From: JACDBE01 sp963714055
Lineage (GTDB): Bacteria > Actinomycetota > Acidimicrobiia > Spongiisociales > UBA5794
Assembly: GCA_963714055.1 (NCBI GenBank)
Contig: OY970227.1
Coordinates: 806,001 to 870,000 of the forward strand
Direction: 5' to 3'
DNA: 64,000 nt
Of this stretch, positions 47,122 to 55,888 are shown in pieces. The notes under the pieces were generated by a model. That model saw only the letters and a program-made list of their open reading frames with translations. It was not told the DNA's origin and did not search any database. The stretch's first letter is position 1. Every line of letters starts with the position of its first letter. A program made the translations under genes and the position numbers.

Positions 47122-48126
47122 CTACAGCGATCTCTTGAATGCCTCGAGGGCGTCGACCGCCACCGGGTCGACCCCGAGTCGTTCGGCCAGCGCCACCGAG
47201 GCGACGTCGCCGACGGCGATGAGGCTGAAGACGCGCTCCAGCGCACCCGCCCCCTGGGCGACGACCTCGCCCGAGCGGGCGACCTCGGGCCCGAGGCGGT
47301 CGAGGGTCAGCCGGATCCTACGGTCGTTGGCGGACGATCCGGCCGGGTCGAACAAGCCGACGATGCCCAACCTACCCGGCGCCGGAACGGTCCCGGCGAG
47401 CGCCTCGAACAGGTTGTGGTTCATCTCGGGGATGGTGGCTGCGAAGGCGGTCCTCTTGGCGTTCTCGTGGAGCTGGGTCGCCCACCGTCCGGCGGCGATG
47501 GACGCCGGGCCCTGCCCGCCGATGATGAGGGGCAGCCGATCGACCAGCGCCTCGGCCAGGTCGGTGGCCAGCTGCCATCCAGTCCCTTCGCCGCCATCGA
47601 GCAGCCGGTCGACGACATCGGCGGCGGCGGCGAGGTCCGAGCGGGGGTCGGCGACGGCGGCGGCGCCGTGGAGCACGGCGGCGGTGGCAGCGACCTGGTA
47701 ACCCAGAGCCGCCCGCGGCTGGTGCCCTGCGGGCACCTCGACCAGCGGGAAGCCGGCCTCGGCGGCGAGGGCGGCGACGGCTCCTCCGGTGGAAACGGCG
47801 GCCACCGGGAGCCCGGAGGCGAGGGCCTGCTCCAGCCCGGCCAGCGTCTCGGCGGTGTTCCCCGAGTAGCTGACCCCCACCACCAGCGCACGTTTCGACA
47901 CCGCCCACCCGGGGAGGTCGTAGTCCTGGTGGACCTCGACCAGGGCCTGGCTCTGGGCGGCCAGCAGGGCCGCCACCCGACCCGCCATCCCCGATCCGCC
48001 CATACCGATGACCACGACGTGGTCTGCCGGCGCCAGCTCCACCGCTTCGAGGTCGAGGCCCCAGCGCAGCTGGTCGGGCAGGCCGAGCACCAGCTCGGTC
48101 ATGTGAGGGCTCGGGGCAGCCGTCAA
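47122..48126 (-). CDS. Bifunctional phosphoglucose/phosphomannose isomerase-like SIS protein
   Basis: SIS-fold isomerase of the short PGI/PMI type. VVVIGMGGSGMAGRVAALL, VGVSYSGNTAETL and IPEMNHNLFEAL are characteristic, and the serine-rich phosphate loop is present. 334 aa from TTG 48126, which has GAGGAG 5 bases before it and overlaps the Trm112-like stop; ATG 48102 is the alternative. With manB next to it, it probably makes mannose-6-phosphate or fructose-6-phosphate for envelope glycans. Confidence 0.85.
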   Translation of the reverse strand: MTAAPSPHMTELVLGLPDQLRWGLDLEAVELAPADHVVVIGMGGSGMAGRVAALLAAQSQALVEVHQDYDLPGWAVSKRALVVGVSYSGNTAETLAGLEQALASGLPVAAVSTGGAVAALAAEAGFPLVEVPAGHQPRAALGYQVAATAAVLHGAAAVADPRSDLAAAADVVDRLLDGGEGTGWQLATDLAEALVDRLPLIIGGQGPASIAAGRWATQLHENAKRTAFAATIPEMNHNLFEALAGTVPAPGRLGIVGLFDPAGSSANDRRIRLTLDRLGPEVARSGEVVAQGAGALERVFSLIAVGDVASVALAERLGVDPVAVDALEAFKRSL

Positions 48127-48335
48127 CGGGTCTCCTCGGCCTCTTCGAGCAACATCACCGGGACTCCGTCGTCCACCCGGTAGCGGAGCCCGCACCCGGT
48201 GCACAGCAGCGACGGCGGCTCGGCCACGGCCTCGAGCTTCCCGGCACACCGGATGCACTGCATGATGGCGAGCAGGTCCGGGGCGACAACAGGAACGGCA
48301 GCGCCCGCGTGGCCGTCGTCGGTCGGGTCACTCAC
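48123..48335 (-). CDS. Trm112-like zinc-ribbon protein
   Basis: 70-aa UPF0434/Trm112-type protein: CIRCAGKL and CTGCGLRYRV supply four cysteines, with VDDGVPVMLLEEA after. Such proteins often sit in sugar-nucleotide or methyltransferase operons as small partners. GTG overlaps the manB 3' end by 8 bases. Confidence 0.8.
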   Translation of the reverse strand: MSDPTDDGHAGAAVPVVAPDLLAIMQCIRCAGKLEAVAEPPSLLCTGCGLRYRVDDGVPVMLLEEAEETR

Positions 48336-49671
48336 GGGTTCCTCCCACCAGGTCGGTGACCTGCTCGACTACTGCGGCGACCCGCTCGGGCGTGGCCGCC
48401 TCGACGTTGAGCCGCAGCAACGGCTCGGTGTTCGACGGTCGCAGGTTGAACCAGCTCTTGTCACCGAAATCGATGGTCAGCCCGTCGAGCCGGTCCGGGA
48501 CCAGGTCGGGGAAACCCTCGGCGACGACTTCGATGGCGCCGGCGGGATCGGCGACCTCGAGGTTGATCTCCCCGGACTGGGCATAGGGCTCGTAGCGCTT
48601 GCGGATCTCCGACAGAGGGCGGCCGTCGTCGGACATCACGCGGAGCAGGACGAGCATCGCCAGGATGCCGGAGTCGGCCCGGTAGTGGTCCTCGAAGTAG
48701 TAGTGGCCGGAGTGCTCCCCACCGAAGACGGCGCCACTGTCCTTCATGACCTGCTTGATGAACGAATGGCCTACCCGGGTGCGCACCGGAGTGCCGCCTG
48801 CGGCGGCCACGGTCTCGGGGACGGCCCGGGAGCAGATGAGGTTGTGGACGATGGTGGCCCCGGGATTCCGGGCGAGGTACCACTCGGCGACGATGGCGGT
48901 GGTGGTGCTGCCAGGGAGGGCCACCCCCGACTCGTCGACGAAGAAGGCGCGGTCGGCGTCGCCGTCGAAGGCGACGGCGAGGTCGGGGTGGGTGCGCTCC
49001 ACCAGGTCGAGCAGGTCGGCGATGTTCTCCGGTCGGAGCGGGTCGGCCGGATGGTTGGGGAAGGTGCCGTCGGGCTCGAGGTACAGCGGGTCGAGGGTGG
49101 CGGACAGCCGGTCGAACACCGCCGGGACCGCCACCCCGGCCATCCCGTTGCCACCATCGGCGGCAACCCGCAGTGGCCCGATGGCGCCGGCGTCGACGAT
49201 CCCCACGAGGTGCTCGACATACGGTGCGATCACCTCGCGGTCCGAGGCGGTGCCGGGTTGGGCGACGTCGTCGCGGCCCTCCTCGGCGATACGCCGGATC
49301 TCGTCGAGCCCGCTGTCCTCGCCGACCGGGGCGGCGCCGGACAGGCAGAACTTCAACCCGTTGTACTCCGGCGGATTGTGCGAGGCGGTGACCATCACCC
49401 CGGGCATCGACCACGCCCCCGCCGCGTAGTACAGGGCGTCGGTGGTGATCGGCCCGAGCCGCACGACATCCACCCCTTGCGAGCAGATGCCGTCGACCAG
49501 CGCCGCCACCAGCTCCGGGGACGAGATGCGGCAGTCGTGGCCGACGGCGACCCGGTCGGAGGCGGCGAAGGAGGCGAACCCCTGGCCGATGCGGCGGGCC
49601 GCGGCCGCGTCGATCTGGTCGGGGAACACGCCGCGTACGTCGTACGCCTTGAAGATGGCGGAGAGATCCAT
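48328..49671 (-). CDS. manB: Phosphomannomutase/phosphoglucomutase
   Basis: Alpha-D-phosphohexomutase that interconverts sugar 1- and 6-phosphates. All four motifs appear: the phosphoserine loop TASHNPPEYNG, metal site DGDADR, sugar site GEHSGH, and phosphate-binding RPSNTEP. 447 aa. Upstream of Trm112-like and PGI/PMI genes in one operon; in mycobacteria the same pair lies near fbiA. Confidence 0.95.
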   Translation of the reverse strand: MDLSAIFKAYDVRGVFPDQIDAAAARRIGQGFASFAASDRVAVGHDCRISSPELVAALVDGICSQGVDVVRLGPITTDALYYAAGAWSMPGVMVTASHNPPEYNGLKFCLSGAAPVGEDSGLDEIRRIAEEGRDDVAQPGTASDREVIAPYVEHLVGIVDAGAIGPLRVAADGGNGMAGVAVPAVFDRLSATLDPLYLEPDGTFPNHPADPLRPENIADLLDLVERTHPDLAVAFDGDADRAFFVDESGVALPGSTTTAIVAEWYLARNPGATIVHNLICSRAVPETVAAAGGTPVRTRVGHSFIKQVMKDSGAVFGGEHSGHYYFEDHYRADSGILAMLVLLRVMSDDGRPLSEIRKRYEPYAQSGEINLEVADPAGAIEVVAEGFPDLVPDRLDGLTIDFGDKSWFNLRPSNTEPLLRLNVEAATPERVAAVVEQVTDLVGGTRE

Positions 49672-49757
49672 GTCGCCGGCAAGTGTAGGTGCCGCCTCGA
49701 GGGCACCCTCGGCCGGCCGGATCGCAGCGACCGGGCCTTCCTACACTGCCACCACCG

Positions 49758-50513
49758 ATGGCTTCCCCTCCCTCCTCCGGCGCGCCCGTCCCGCCTGCCC
49801 GCACCACCGTGTCTGTCGTCATCCCGGTGCACAACGAGGCGTCGTACGTCGATGGTGCGCTCGTCGACCTCTTCGCCGACCTCGACGCTGTCGCCGTCGA
49901 CCGTCCCGGAGGAGCCGGCGAGCTGGCTGTCGACGTCGTGGTCGTCGAGAACGGCTCCAGCGACGACACCGCCGACCAGGTCGCCGCATTGGCCGCCACC
50001 GAGCCCCGCCTGTCACTGCTCCGGCTGGCGACCCCCGACTACGGGGCGGCGATGCGGGAGGGCTTCCTCACCAGCTCCGGCGACTGGGTGGTCGCCTTCG
50101 ACATCGACTACTTCTCCGGCGAGTTCCTGACCGCCGCCGTCGCCCGCGACGACGCCGACGTGGTGCTCGCCTCGAAGCGGGCCCCCGGCTCGGAAGACCG
50201 CCGCTCCACCTTCCGCAAGACGGCGACATGGGGCTTCAACCTGCTGCTGCGGACCATGCTCGCCTCGAACGTCTCCGACACCCACGGGATGAAGGCGCTG
50301 CGCCGCACCGTGATCGACGCCGTGGCGGGCGAGGTCGCCTCCACCCAGGACCTGTTCGACACCGAGCTGGTCATCCGGGCGGAGCGTGCCGGGTTTCGCA
50401 TCGTCGAGGTGCCGGTAACCGTGGAGGAGACTCGGGAGAGCCGCTCCCGCCTGGTACGCCGGGTCCCGCGAACCGTACGTGGCATGTGGGACATCCGCCG
50501 TAGCCTCGGTTGA
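49758..50513 (+). CDS. Family 2 glycosyltransferase, DPM1-like
   Basis: GT-A fold transferase: SVVIPVHNEASYVDGAL, VVVENGSSDDTADQ, and the metal DxD in VAFDIDYFSGEF. 251 aa from ATG 49758, 7 bases after a TACACT hexamer with no SD. It lacks membrane helices; a gtrA gene converging on it may provide the lipid-linked partner. Donor and acceptor are unknown. Confidence 0.85.
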   Translation: MASPPSSGAPVPPARTTVSVVIPVHNEASYVDGALVDLFADLDAVAVDRPGGAGELAVDVVVVENGSSDDTADQVAALAATEPRLSLLRLATPDYGAAMREGFLTSSGDWVVAFDIDYFSGEFLTAAVARDDADVVLASKRAPGSEDRRSTFRKTATWGFNLLLRTMLASNVSDTHGMKALRRTVIDAVAGEVASTQDLFDTELVIRAERAGFRIVEVPVTVEETRESRSRLVRRVPRTVRGMWDIRRSLG

Positions 50514-50541
50514 TCCTTGCGCACGGAGGCGTCGACCGGCG

Positions 50542-51048
50542 TCACTCCGCCTCGCCGCCGCCGCCCGCCCCGGTCCCGGAGACCCCGCTGCCGGCCACCT
50601 GCGCCTGCCGCGCCTGGTGACGCAGCGCATGGTGGAACACCAGGTCGCGGTACGAGGCGAACTTGGGGACGATGATGATCGCGGCCGCCACCAGCGAGGC
50701 GACGTTCTCTCCGATGGTCCCCAGCGGGCCGAACCACGCCTCGGCACCGAGCACCAACGCCACGGTGACCAGCCAGGCGACGACGTTGACCGCGAAGAAG
50801 CGGAACGTCTCCCCGAACCCACCGGAGTTGTGCTCGAGGTCGAAGGTCCACCGTCGGTTGAGCACGTACGAGCCGAGCGTCGCCAGGCCGAAGGCGATGG
50901 TGATCGACCAGAACAGCGAAACACCGGCGTAGCGCAGCACGTTGAACATCAGGAAATAGGCGATGGTGTTCAGCACGCCGATGACCCCGAGCCGCACCAT
51001 CCGGGTGGCGGCGTCTCGGGTCGTCAGCGTGCGCAGGTAGTTCCTCAT
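50542..51048 (-). CDS. GtrA-like membrane protein
   Basis: 168 aa with four helices; RLGVIGVLNTIAYFLMFNVL and SYVLNRRWTFD are GtrA/DPMS hallmarks, a family thought to move polyprenyl-linked sugars. The C-terminal 20 residues are Gly/Ala-rich. ATG overlaps the stop of the large membrane protein upstream. Confidence 0.85.
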   Translation of the reverse strand: MRNYLRTLTTRDAATRMVRLGVIGVLNTIAYFLMFNVLRYAGVSLFWSITIAFGLATLGSYVLNRRWTFDLEHNSGGFGETFRFFAVNVVAWLVTVALVLGAEAWFGPLGTIGENVASLVAAAIIIVPKFASYRDLVFHHALRHQARQAQVAGSGVSGTGAGGGGEAE

Positions 51049-53330
51049 CGCCCGTCCCCTGCCGGTGCAGCCGTCAGGTCGTCGTGCTCGTCCCGGTGGA
51101 GATCGCGGCGGCGCACCGCGTAGGCGAGGACCCCGGCCAGGGTCAGCAGGGTGAGCACCAGACCGACGTTCTCAGGGACCCCGTTGGCGAACTCGAGGAC
51201 GACGTGCTCCTCGGTCGGGACCACCACCATCAGCGACGGGGCGGCGCGGTAGGGGCCGTCGGCCCCGGTGGCGCGCCACGCCGGGAAGTACGAGACCCTG
51301 ACCAGGTGCGGCTCGCCGACGGCCGTGGTGGTGAACGAGATCCGCTCGTCCTCGATGACGATGTCGCTGACCACGCCTTCGGTGGTGACCGGTGCCCCGA
51401 TGCCGCCGGCTCCGATGTCGTCGAGCCCGGTGGTGGCGCCGGTGCGGGGCCAGGTGTCCGGGCCGTCTTCGACCAGCCACTGGCCCATGCCTTCCCAGTC
51501 GTCGTACCACTCGAGGGAGGCGTCCACGAAGTCGAGATCTCCGGCGTACACCGCCGGCTGGCGGGAGGCGACTTCGACGAGCGGCGACTCGGGCAGCCGG
51601 AAGAAGGTCACCGGGCCCGAGGCGGCTACCTCGGGTAGGTCCAGATCGGCCGCCTCCTGCTTGGTCTCGTCCGACCAGGCGGCCAGGTAGTCGACGCCGT
51701 ACATCCCCAGCCATGCCACCGCCCGTTCCATGTCACGCCCGGGGTAGTCCAGGCCTCGCACCGGGTTGGACGGCTGCTCGGCCACCGCCGAGGCGTTGAG
51801 GAAGTGGAACGGGGTGGTCAGGGAGGACTCGAAGAAGAGGCCCTCCATCGAGGGGTGCTCCCCGGTCCAGTACGGGAACAGCATGAACGCCAGCGGGGAG
51901 CCGTACTTGCCCATCTCTTCGCTGTTCGGCTCCCACATCACCCTGCCCGGGGGGAGTTGGTCGAGCGTCTCCAGGATCGCCTGGTACTCCGGCCAGGCCT
52001 CCTTGCTCTCGTAGCCGGTGTAGTTCCACCGCACCCAGCCGGGAACGTCGTGCACCGCGGCGAGGGTGACGTTGCCGATCAGCACCACCGCAACAACGGA
52101 GCCCGCCACCAGGTTCCGTCTTCGATCGGGGAGGGCACGGGCCAGGGACCGCACCGCCAGACCGATGGCGAGGCCGGCGAACAGGTAGCCCGCCAGGAAC
52201 CAGTACGGGAGCAGGCGGCCGTTGTACAGCTTGGTGAAGTCGAGCACCTGGCCGAGCGCCACGTAGCCGCCCAGCGGGATCAGCGCCATCGACATCAGCA
52301 CCATCACGTCGTCGCGACGCAGGAGCGTCCACACCGCCCCGATCACCGCCAGCGCCAGGACTGGGAAGAACTCGCCGGGGATGGCGGTGGCGGTGACCCC
52401 GGGGCTGCCGGTCTCGCCGATCAGCCCGGTGACCGGGTTCCATCCCATGTCGGTGGTCATCCCCTGCAGCACCCTGATCCCGAGCGGCAGCGCCCAGATG
52501 GCGGAGAGGCCGAAGCCGATGGCCCACGATCTCACCAGCACCTTCGCACCGCCCCTGCGCACGATCAACGGCAGCGTGATCAGCACGATGAGCATCGTGG
52601 TGACGATGTGGGTGAGAGCGGTGAGGCCGAGCATCACCCCGGCGCCCACCGTGAAGCCCCGGTCTTCCCTGATGTCTCTCACCAGCATCCCGGCGTACAC
52701 CAGGGAGAGCGCCACCGACCAGCTGAACGAGTATTCCCCGGCGAAGGTCGACTTGATGTTGGCCCCGTAGATGGAGAAGCTCTCCATGAACACGTACGTC
52801 GACGAGAAGGCGGCAGCGAGGGCGGCCACCACCCGGGCGAAGCCGAGGCTGCGCAGCAGGTAGTAGGCGGCCCAGGGAAGCGCCACCAGCCCGGCCATGG
52901 TCACCAGCTTGAAGGCGACTCCGTACGGGAGCAGCGTGTCCAGGGCGACGATGGCGAGCGCCGGCAGCGGGAAGTAGAAGTAGCCGGCGGGAAAGCCGGC
53001 GTACCAGTCCATGCTCCACCCGAAGAGGCGGCCGTCGGGGAGCAGCGTGTCCTTCAGGTACTGGGGCAGCAGCACGTGCGCCCCCATGTCGCCCCCGGCC
53101 GGGGTGTTGGCGGCGAGCAGCGCCGGGCCGGACACCTGGACCCGCACGAAGGGGAACCCGTCGACGATCGAGACGGACTGGACCACACCGCTCACGGCGA
53201 TGAGGATGATCAGCGACGCCACCGCCAGCACGCCCAGCACGAGCTTCTTGTCCGATCGCTCGTCCCCAGCCCGGGTCATGGCCGGCCGAGGCACTGCATC
53301 CCGCGGTCGGATCAGCGTGCTCGTCGACAC
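51045..53330 (-). CDS. Large polytopic membrane protein (PTPS-related/GT-C-like)
   Basis: 761 aa with about 12 helices. GGDMGAHVLLPQYLKDTLLP, DWYAGFPAGYFYFPLPAL and FKLVTMAGLVALPWAAYYLL resemble the '6-pyruvoyl-tetrahydropterin synthase-related' membrane domain (PF10131) common in envelope loci. The extracellular C-terminal part has two beta-rich stretches. It may be a GT-C glycosyltransferase or a mannose/arabinose flipping factor. Co-translated with gtrA. Confidence 0.65.
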   Translation of the reverse strand: MSTSTLIRPRDAVPRPAMTRAGDERSDKKLVLGVLAVASLIILIAVSGVVQSVSIVDGFPFVRVQVSGPALLAANTPAGGDMGAHVLLPQYLKDTLLPDGRLFGWSMDWYAGFPAGYFYFPLPALAIVALDTLLPYGVAFKLVTMAGLVALPWAAYYLLRSLGFARVVAALAAAFSSTYVFMESFSIYGANIKSTFAGEYSFSWSVALSLVYAGMLVRDIREDRGFTVGAGVMLGLTALTHIVTTMLIVLITLPLIVRRGGAKVLVRSWAIGFGLSAIWALPLGIRVLQGMTTDMGWNPVTGLIGETGSPGVTATAIPGEFFPVLALAVIGAVWTLLRRDDVMVLMSMALIPLGGYVALGQVLDFTKLYNGRLLPYWFLAGYLFAGLAIGLAVRSLARALPDRRRNLVAGSVVAVVLIGNVTLAAVHDVPGWVRWNYTGYESKEAWPEYQAILETLDQLPPGRVMWEPNSEEMGKYGSPLAFMLFPYWTGEHPSMEGLFFESSLTTPFHFLNASAVAEQPSNPVRGLDYPGRDMERAVAWLGMYGVDYLAAWSDETKQEAADLDLPEVAASGPVTFFRLPESPLVEVASRQPAVYAGDLDFVDASLEWYDDWEGMGQWLVEDGPDTWPRTGATTGLDDIGAGGIGAPVTTEGVVSDIVIEDERISFTTTAVGEPHLVRVSYFPAWRATGADGPYRAAPSLMVVVPTEEHVVLEFANGVPENVGLVLTLLTLAGVLAYAVRRRDLHRDEHDDLTAAPAGDGR

Positions 53331-53478
53331 GGCGCAAAGGGTACCGGCCCGAACGGGCTACTCGGCTGGGAGACAAAGCGGCGGGCCGAGGCGGAGGTAG
53401 CGCCGTTTTCGTCCCTCGCTCACCCCTCCCCGCCCGCCGGTGCTCGCCTTCGGCGTCCCGAAGCGGGCACCCCTCGCC

Positions 53479-53763
53479 CTACTCGGGGAGGGGATCGTCG
53501 AGGTCGTCGAGCTTCCCGACATAGCGGGACCGCCGGCGCCCCTCCTCCCACCAGTACGCGTAGTAGTACGGCCCGTGCGGACAGGTGTTGCATCCCGGTT
53601 TCCCGCAGCGGACCAGCTGGCGACGCAGGCTCACCTTCGCCGACTGGTTGTCGAGGACGACTCCGCGCCGCTCCAGCCGGGCGGTGGCCAGGATCAGCAA
53701 CCGGCGCAGCTCGTGCTCGTCCATCTCCCGCACCGCTTCGAGCACGTCGCGGTCGATGGCCAT
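53479..53763 (-). CDS. DUF6788-like protein
   Basis: 94 aa. An N-terminal helical part (MDEHELRRLLILATARLERRG) precedes RCGKPGCNTCPHGPYYYAYWW and RSRYVGKLDD, a cysteine-rich core like DUF6788. ATG 53763 overlaps the upstream stop (TGATG). The bases between here and 53330 show no gene. Function unknown. Confidence 0.55.
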   Translation of the reverse strand: MAIDRDVLEAVREMDEHELRRLLILATARLERRGVVLDNQSAKVSLRRQLVRCGKPGCNTCPHGPYYYAYWWEEGRRRSRYVGKLDDLDDPLPE

Positions 53764-53987
53764 CAGGCCACGTCGGCGGTCAGCAATGGCTGCTCGAGCC
53801 GGCCGCGGCGGTCGTCGAGCCGCCAGCCGACGGGCGCAACGAATCGGTCGGCGTGCCGGAGGCACAGCGGGTGGTCGGTGAAGGGGTCGAAGCCGGCCTC
53901 TATCCGGCGCAGCCAGGCGACCCGGTCCCGATAGGAGAACGCCATCACGGCGCGGGCGGGGTCGGTGCACTTGGAGCACGGCTGCAT
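53763..53987 (-). CDS. DUF3499 family zinc-ribbon protein
   Basis: 74 aa: MQPCSKCTDPARAVMAFSYR, DPFTDHPLCLRHADRFVAP and PVGWRLDD follow the actinobacterial DUF3499 pattern (mycobacterial Rv3258c is this type). Four Cys/His ligands suggest zinc. ATG 53987 is preferred because the motif starts right there. It is nearly restricted to actinobacteria, which supports the taxonomic call. Confidence 0.8.
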   Translation of the reverse strand: MQPCSKCTDPARAVMAFSYRDRVAWLRRIEAGFDPFTDHPLCLRHADRFVAPVGWRLDDRRGRLEQPLLTADVA

Positions 53988-54057
53988 GAGGTTGGTCAAC
54001 CTAGGGTCGGCGGCGCCCGACACCAAGGATCGGCGACAGCCAAGGCTCAGTCGCCGG

Positions 54058-54450
54058 TCAGCGACCGGTCACCTTGCGGGCAGCGGCGGCGGCGCGGGAC
54101 ACCCACCATCGCGGCGGGACCCCCGACCACTGTTCCAGCACCGCACCGTCGCCGTCTATCACCACCGTCAGCGGCGTCGCGGTGACGCCTGCTCGCGTGA
54201 TCGTCCCCGGCTCGAGCTCCCAGGTGACCTCCCGGGGACGGAGCCCGGCGACGGCCAGCTGGGTGCGGACCGCGGAGCAGTTGCCGCAGTCGGTGGAGGT
54301 GAACAGCACCAGCCCGGCGGGCAGGCCGAGCCCGGTGAGGTCGATCTCCTGGTCCGGTGGCCGGCCACGGCCCGCCATCCTGATGACCACGATGAGCACC
54401 ACCGCGGCCAGGCCGATCAACACCAGCCGGCCGACGGGATCGTCGAGCAC
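54058..54450 (-). CDS. Membrane-anchored thioredoxin-like protein
   Basis: 130 aa with one N-terminal helix (LVLIGLAAVVLIVVIRMAG) then a thioredoxin-like fold holding CGNC in LFTSTDCGNCSAVRTQL and a cis-proline (TATPLTVVID). GTG 54450 follows GAGG. Possibly a thiol oxidase/reductase for exported proteins. The next gene lies 55 bases upstream. Confidence 0.75.
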   Translation of the reverse strand: MLDDPVGRLVLIGLAAVVLIVVIRMAGRGRPPDQEIDLTGLGLPAGLVLFTSTDCGNCSAVRTQLAVAGLRPREVTWELEPGTITRAGVTATPLTVVIDGDGAVLEQWSGVPPRWWVSRAAAAARKVTGR

Positions 54451-54505
54451 CCTCAGCCCACGCCACGCCGAGCCGGATGGCCGCCGTCGCCGGTCCCGGG
54501 TGGGG

Positions 54506-55888
54506 TCACTCCTCGACGCCGATCCCGGCGACGAAGGCGACGCCGTTCCCCGACTCGACGGTCCACGCGGCCGAGATCGGTTGCGGCGCCGACACCTCGT
54601 ACCCGTATACGTCGCTTCCCTGAGGGAGCACGATGCGGACGATCCGGTTGCCGCGCACCACCACCTTCTGCGGCTCCATGACGTCGATCCCGAGCGGCTG
54701 GAGCGTCACCGTGACCCGTTCCGACCCGGAGTTGAGCACCCAGACCGCCGACGCCGCCGTGGGCAACGACCCCGGGCCGGGCAGCAGCCAGCGCCGCTGC
54801 GGTGTGGGGGCACCCACGGTGCCCGCCACCCGGTCGGACGCCTCCGAGCTGGCGGTGCCGTCGTCGCGGGTGCTGATGTCCTCGGCCACGACCACCGCCG
54901 ATACCGGGTCGGAGGCACGGACCCGCAGCCCGAACACGCCGGCGATGAGGTCGCCGACCGGGATGGAGACCGGCGTGGCCGGGGGCACCTCCACCACCCG
55001 GGCGGACTCGACCCAGTCGTCCTGGCTGTACACGTCCACCTCGACGGTGACCGGTGCCGTCCCCGGGTTGGAGACGACGACTCTGGGCGTGAGCCCGGTC
55101 TGCCGGGCGGCAGGAAACTCCCAGGTGGTGGCGAGGCCGGTTCCGGGCCATGACGCCTCGTCGACGTCGGAAGCCACCACCATCGACGGGATGACGACTC
55201 CCTGGTCGGCGGTGATGGTCAGGCTGAGGGTCTCGATCAGCGACACCAGCTCGTTGAGGTCGACGGTGAGCCACGACCGCCCGGGCACGTCGACGGCGGC
55301 GAGGTCTACCAAGCCGACCTCGCCGAACTCGCTGGTCCCGGTCACGGTGACCTTCGCCTGGTCCGGGAAGGGGTTGAAGAGCCTCAGGGTCGATCGGCGC
55401 CCCTCGCGGGTGGTGCCCCCGGGGAGATGCCACAGCTTGGGCACCGAGGAGGTGCACCGGTCGCCGGTCACCAGCGTCGACCCGTCGGCGAGGTCCTCGG
55501 TGACGATCGCCGAGACCGCCGCCGGTCCTGCGGAGAACTCGACGTAGGTGGGCGCCGGCCCCCGTCGGACCAGCGCCCCCACCTCGATGGGCTCTGCCTT
55601 CGCCCCCGTGTAGCTGAGGAGCTCGACGGTGGGATCGACGTTGGGGACCTCGTTCGGGATGGTGATCTCGACGTCCGTGGACGTCGTCGTCGAGAGCATG
55701 AGCCAGCCGTCGCGGGAGGCGTCGGCGGCCAGCCACGGGCAGTACCAAACCGTGCTCGCCGAGACGGCTTCCTCCTCGACGATTGCCGGCCCGGTGAACG
55801 TCGGCTCCTCGGGTGCGGCCGGCCGAGGCACCGCCATGGCGAGGAGCCCGGTCACCACGGCGAGGGCGAGCAGCAGGGCGCGCCTCAT
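54506..55888 (-). CDS. Exported DUF5719-type protein
   Basis: 460 aa with a signal peptide (LLLALAVVTGLLAMAVPRPAA) and beta-rich repeats (STDVEITIPNEVPNVDP, TLRLFNPFPDQAKVTVTG, VFGLRVRASDPVSAVVV, PQRRWLLPGPG). The pattern matches DUF5719, an actinobacterial family next to a large glycosyltransferase. ATG overlaps the stop of that gene (ATGA), so the pair is coupled. Function unknown, probably surface-associated. Confidence 0.7.
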   Translation of the reverse strand: MRRALLLALAVVTGLLAMAVPRPAAPEEPTFTGPAIVEEEAVSASTVWYCPWLAADASRDGWLMLSTTTSTDVEITIPNEVPNVDPTVELLSYTGAKAEPIEVGALVRRGPAPTYVEFSAGPAAVSAIVTEDLADGSTLVTGDRCTSSVPKLWHLPGGTTREGRRSTLRLFNPFPDQAKVTVTGTSEFGEVGLVDLAAVDVPGRSWLTVDLNELVSLIETLSLTITADQGVVIPSMVVASDVDEASWPGTGLATTWEFPAARQTGLTPRVVVSNPGTAPVTVEVDVYSQDDWVESARVVEVPPATPVSIPVGDLIAGVFGLRVRASDPVSAVVVAEDISTRDDGTASSEASDRVAGTVGAPTPQRRWLLPGPGSLPTAASAVWVLNSGSERVTVTLQPLGIDVMEPQKVVVRGNRIVRIVLPQGSDVYGYEVSAPQPISAAWTVESGNGVAFVAGIGVEE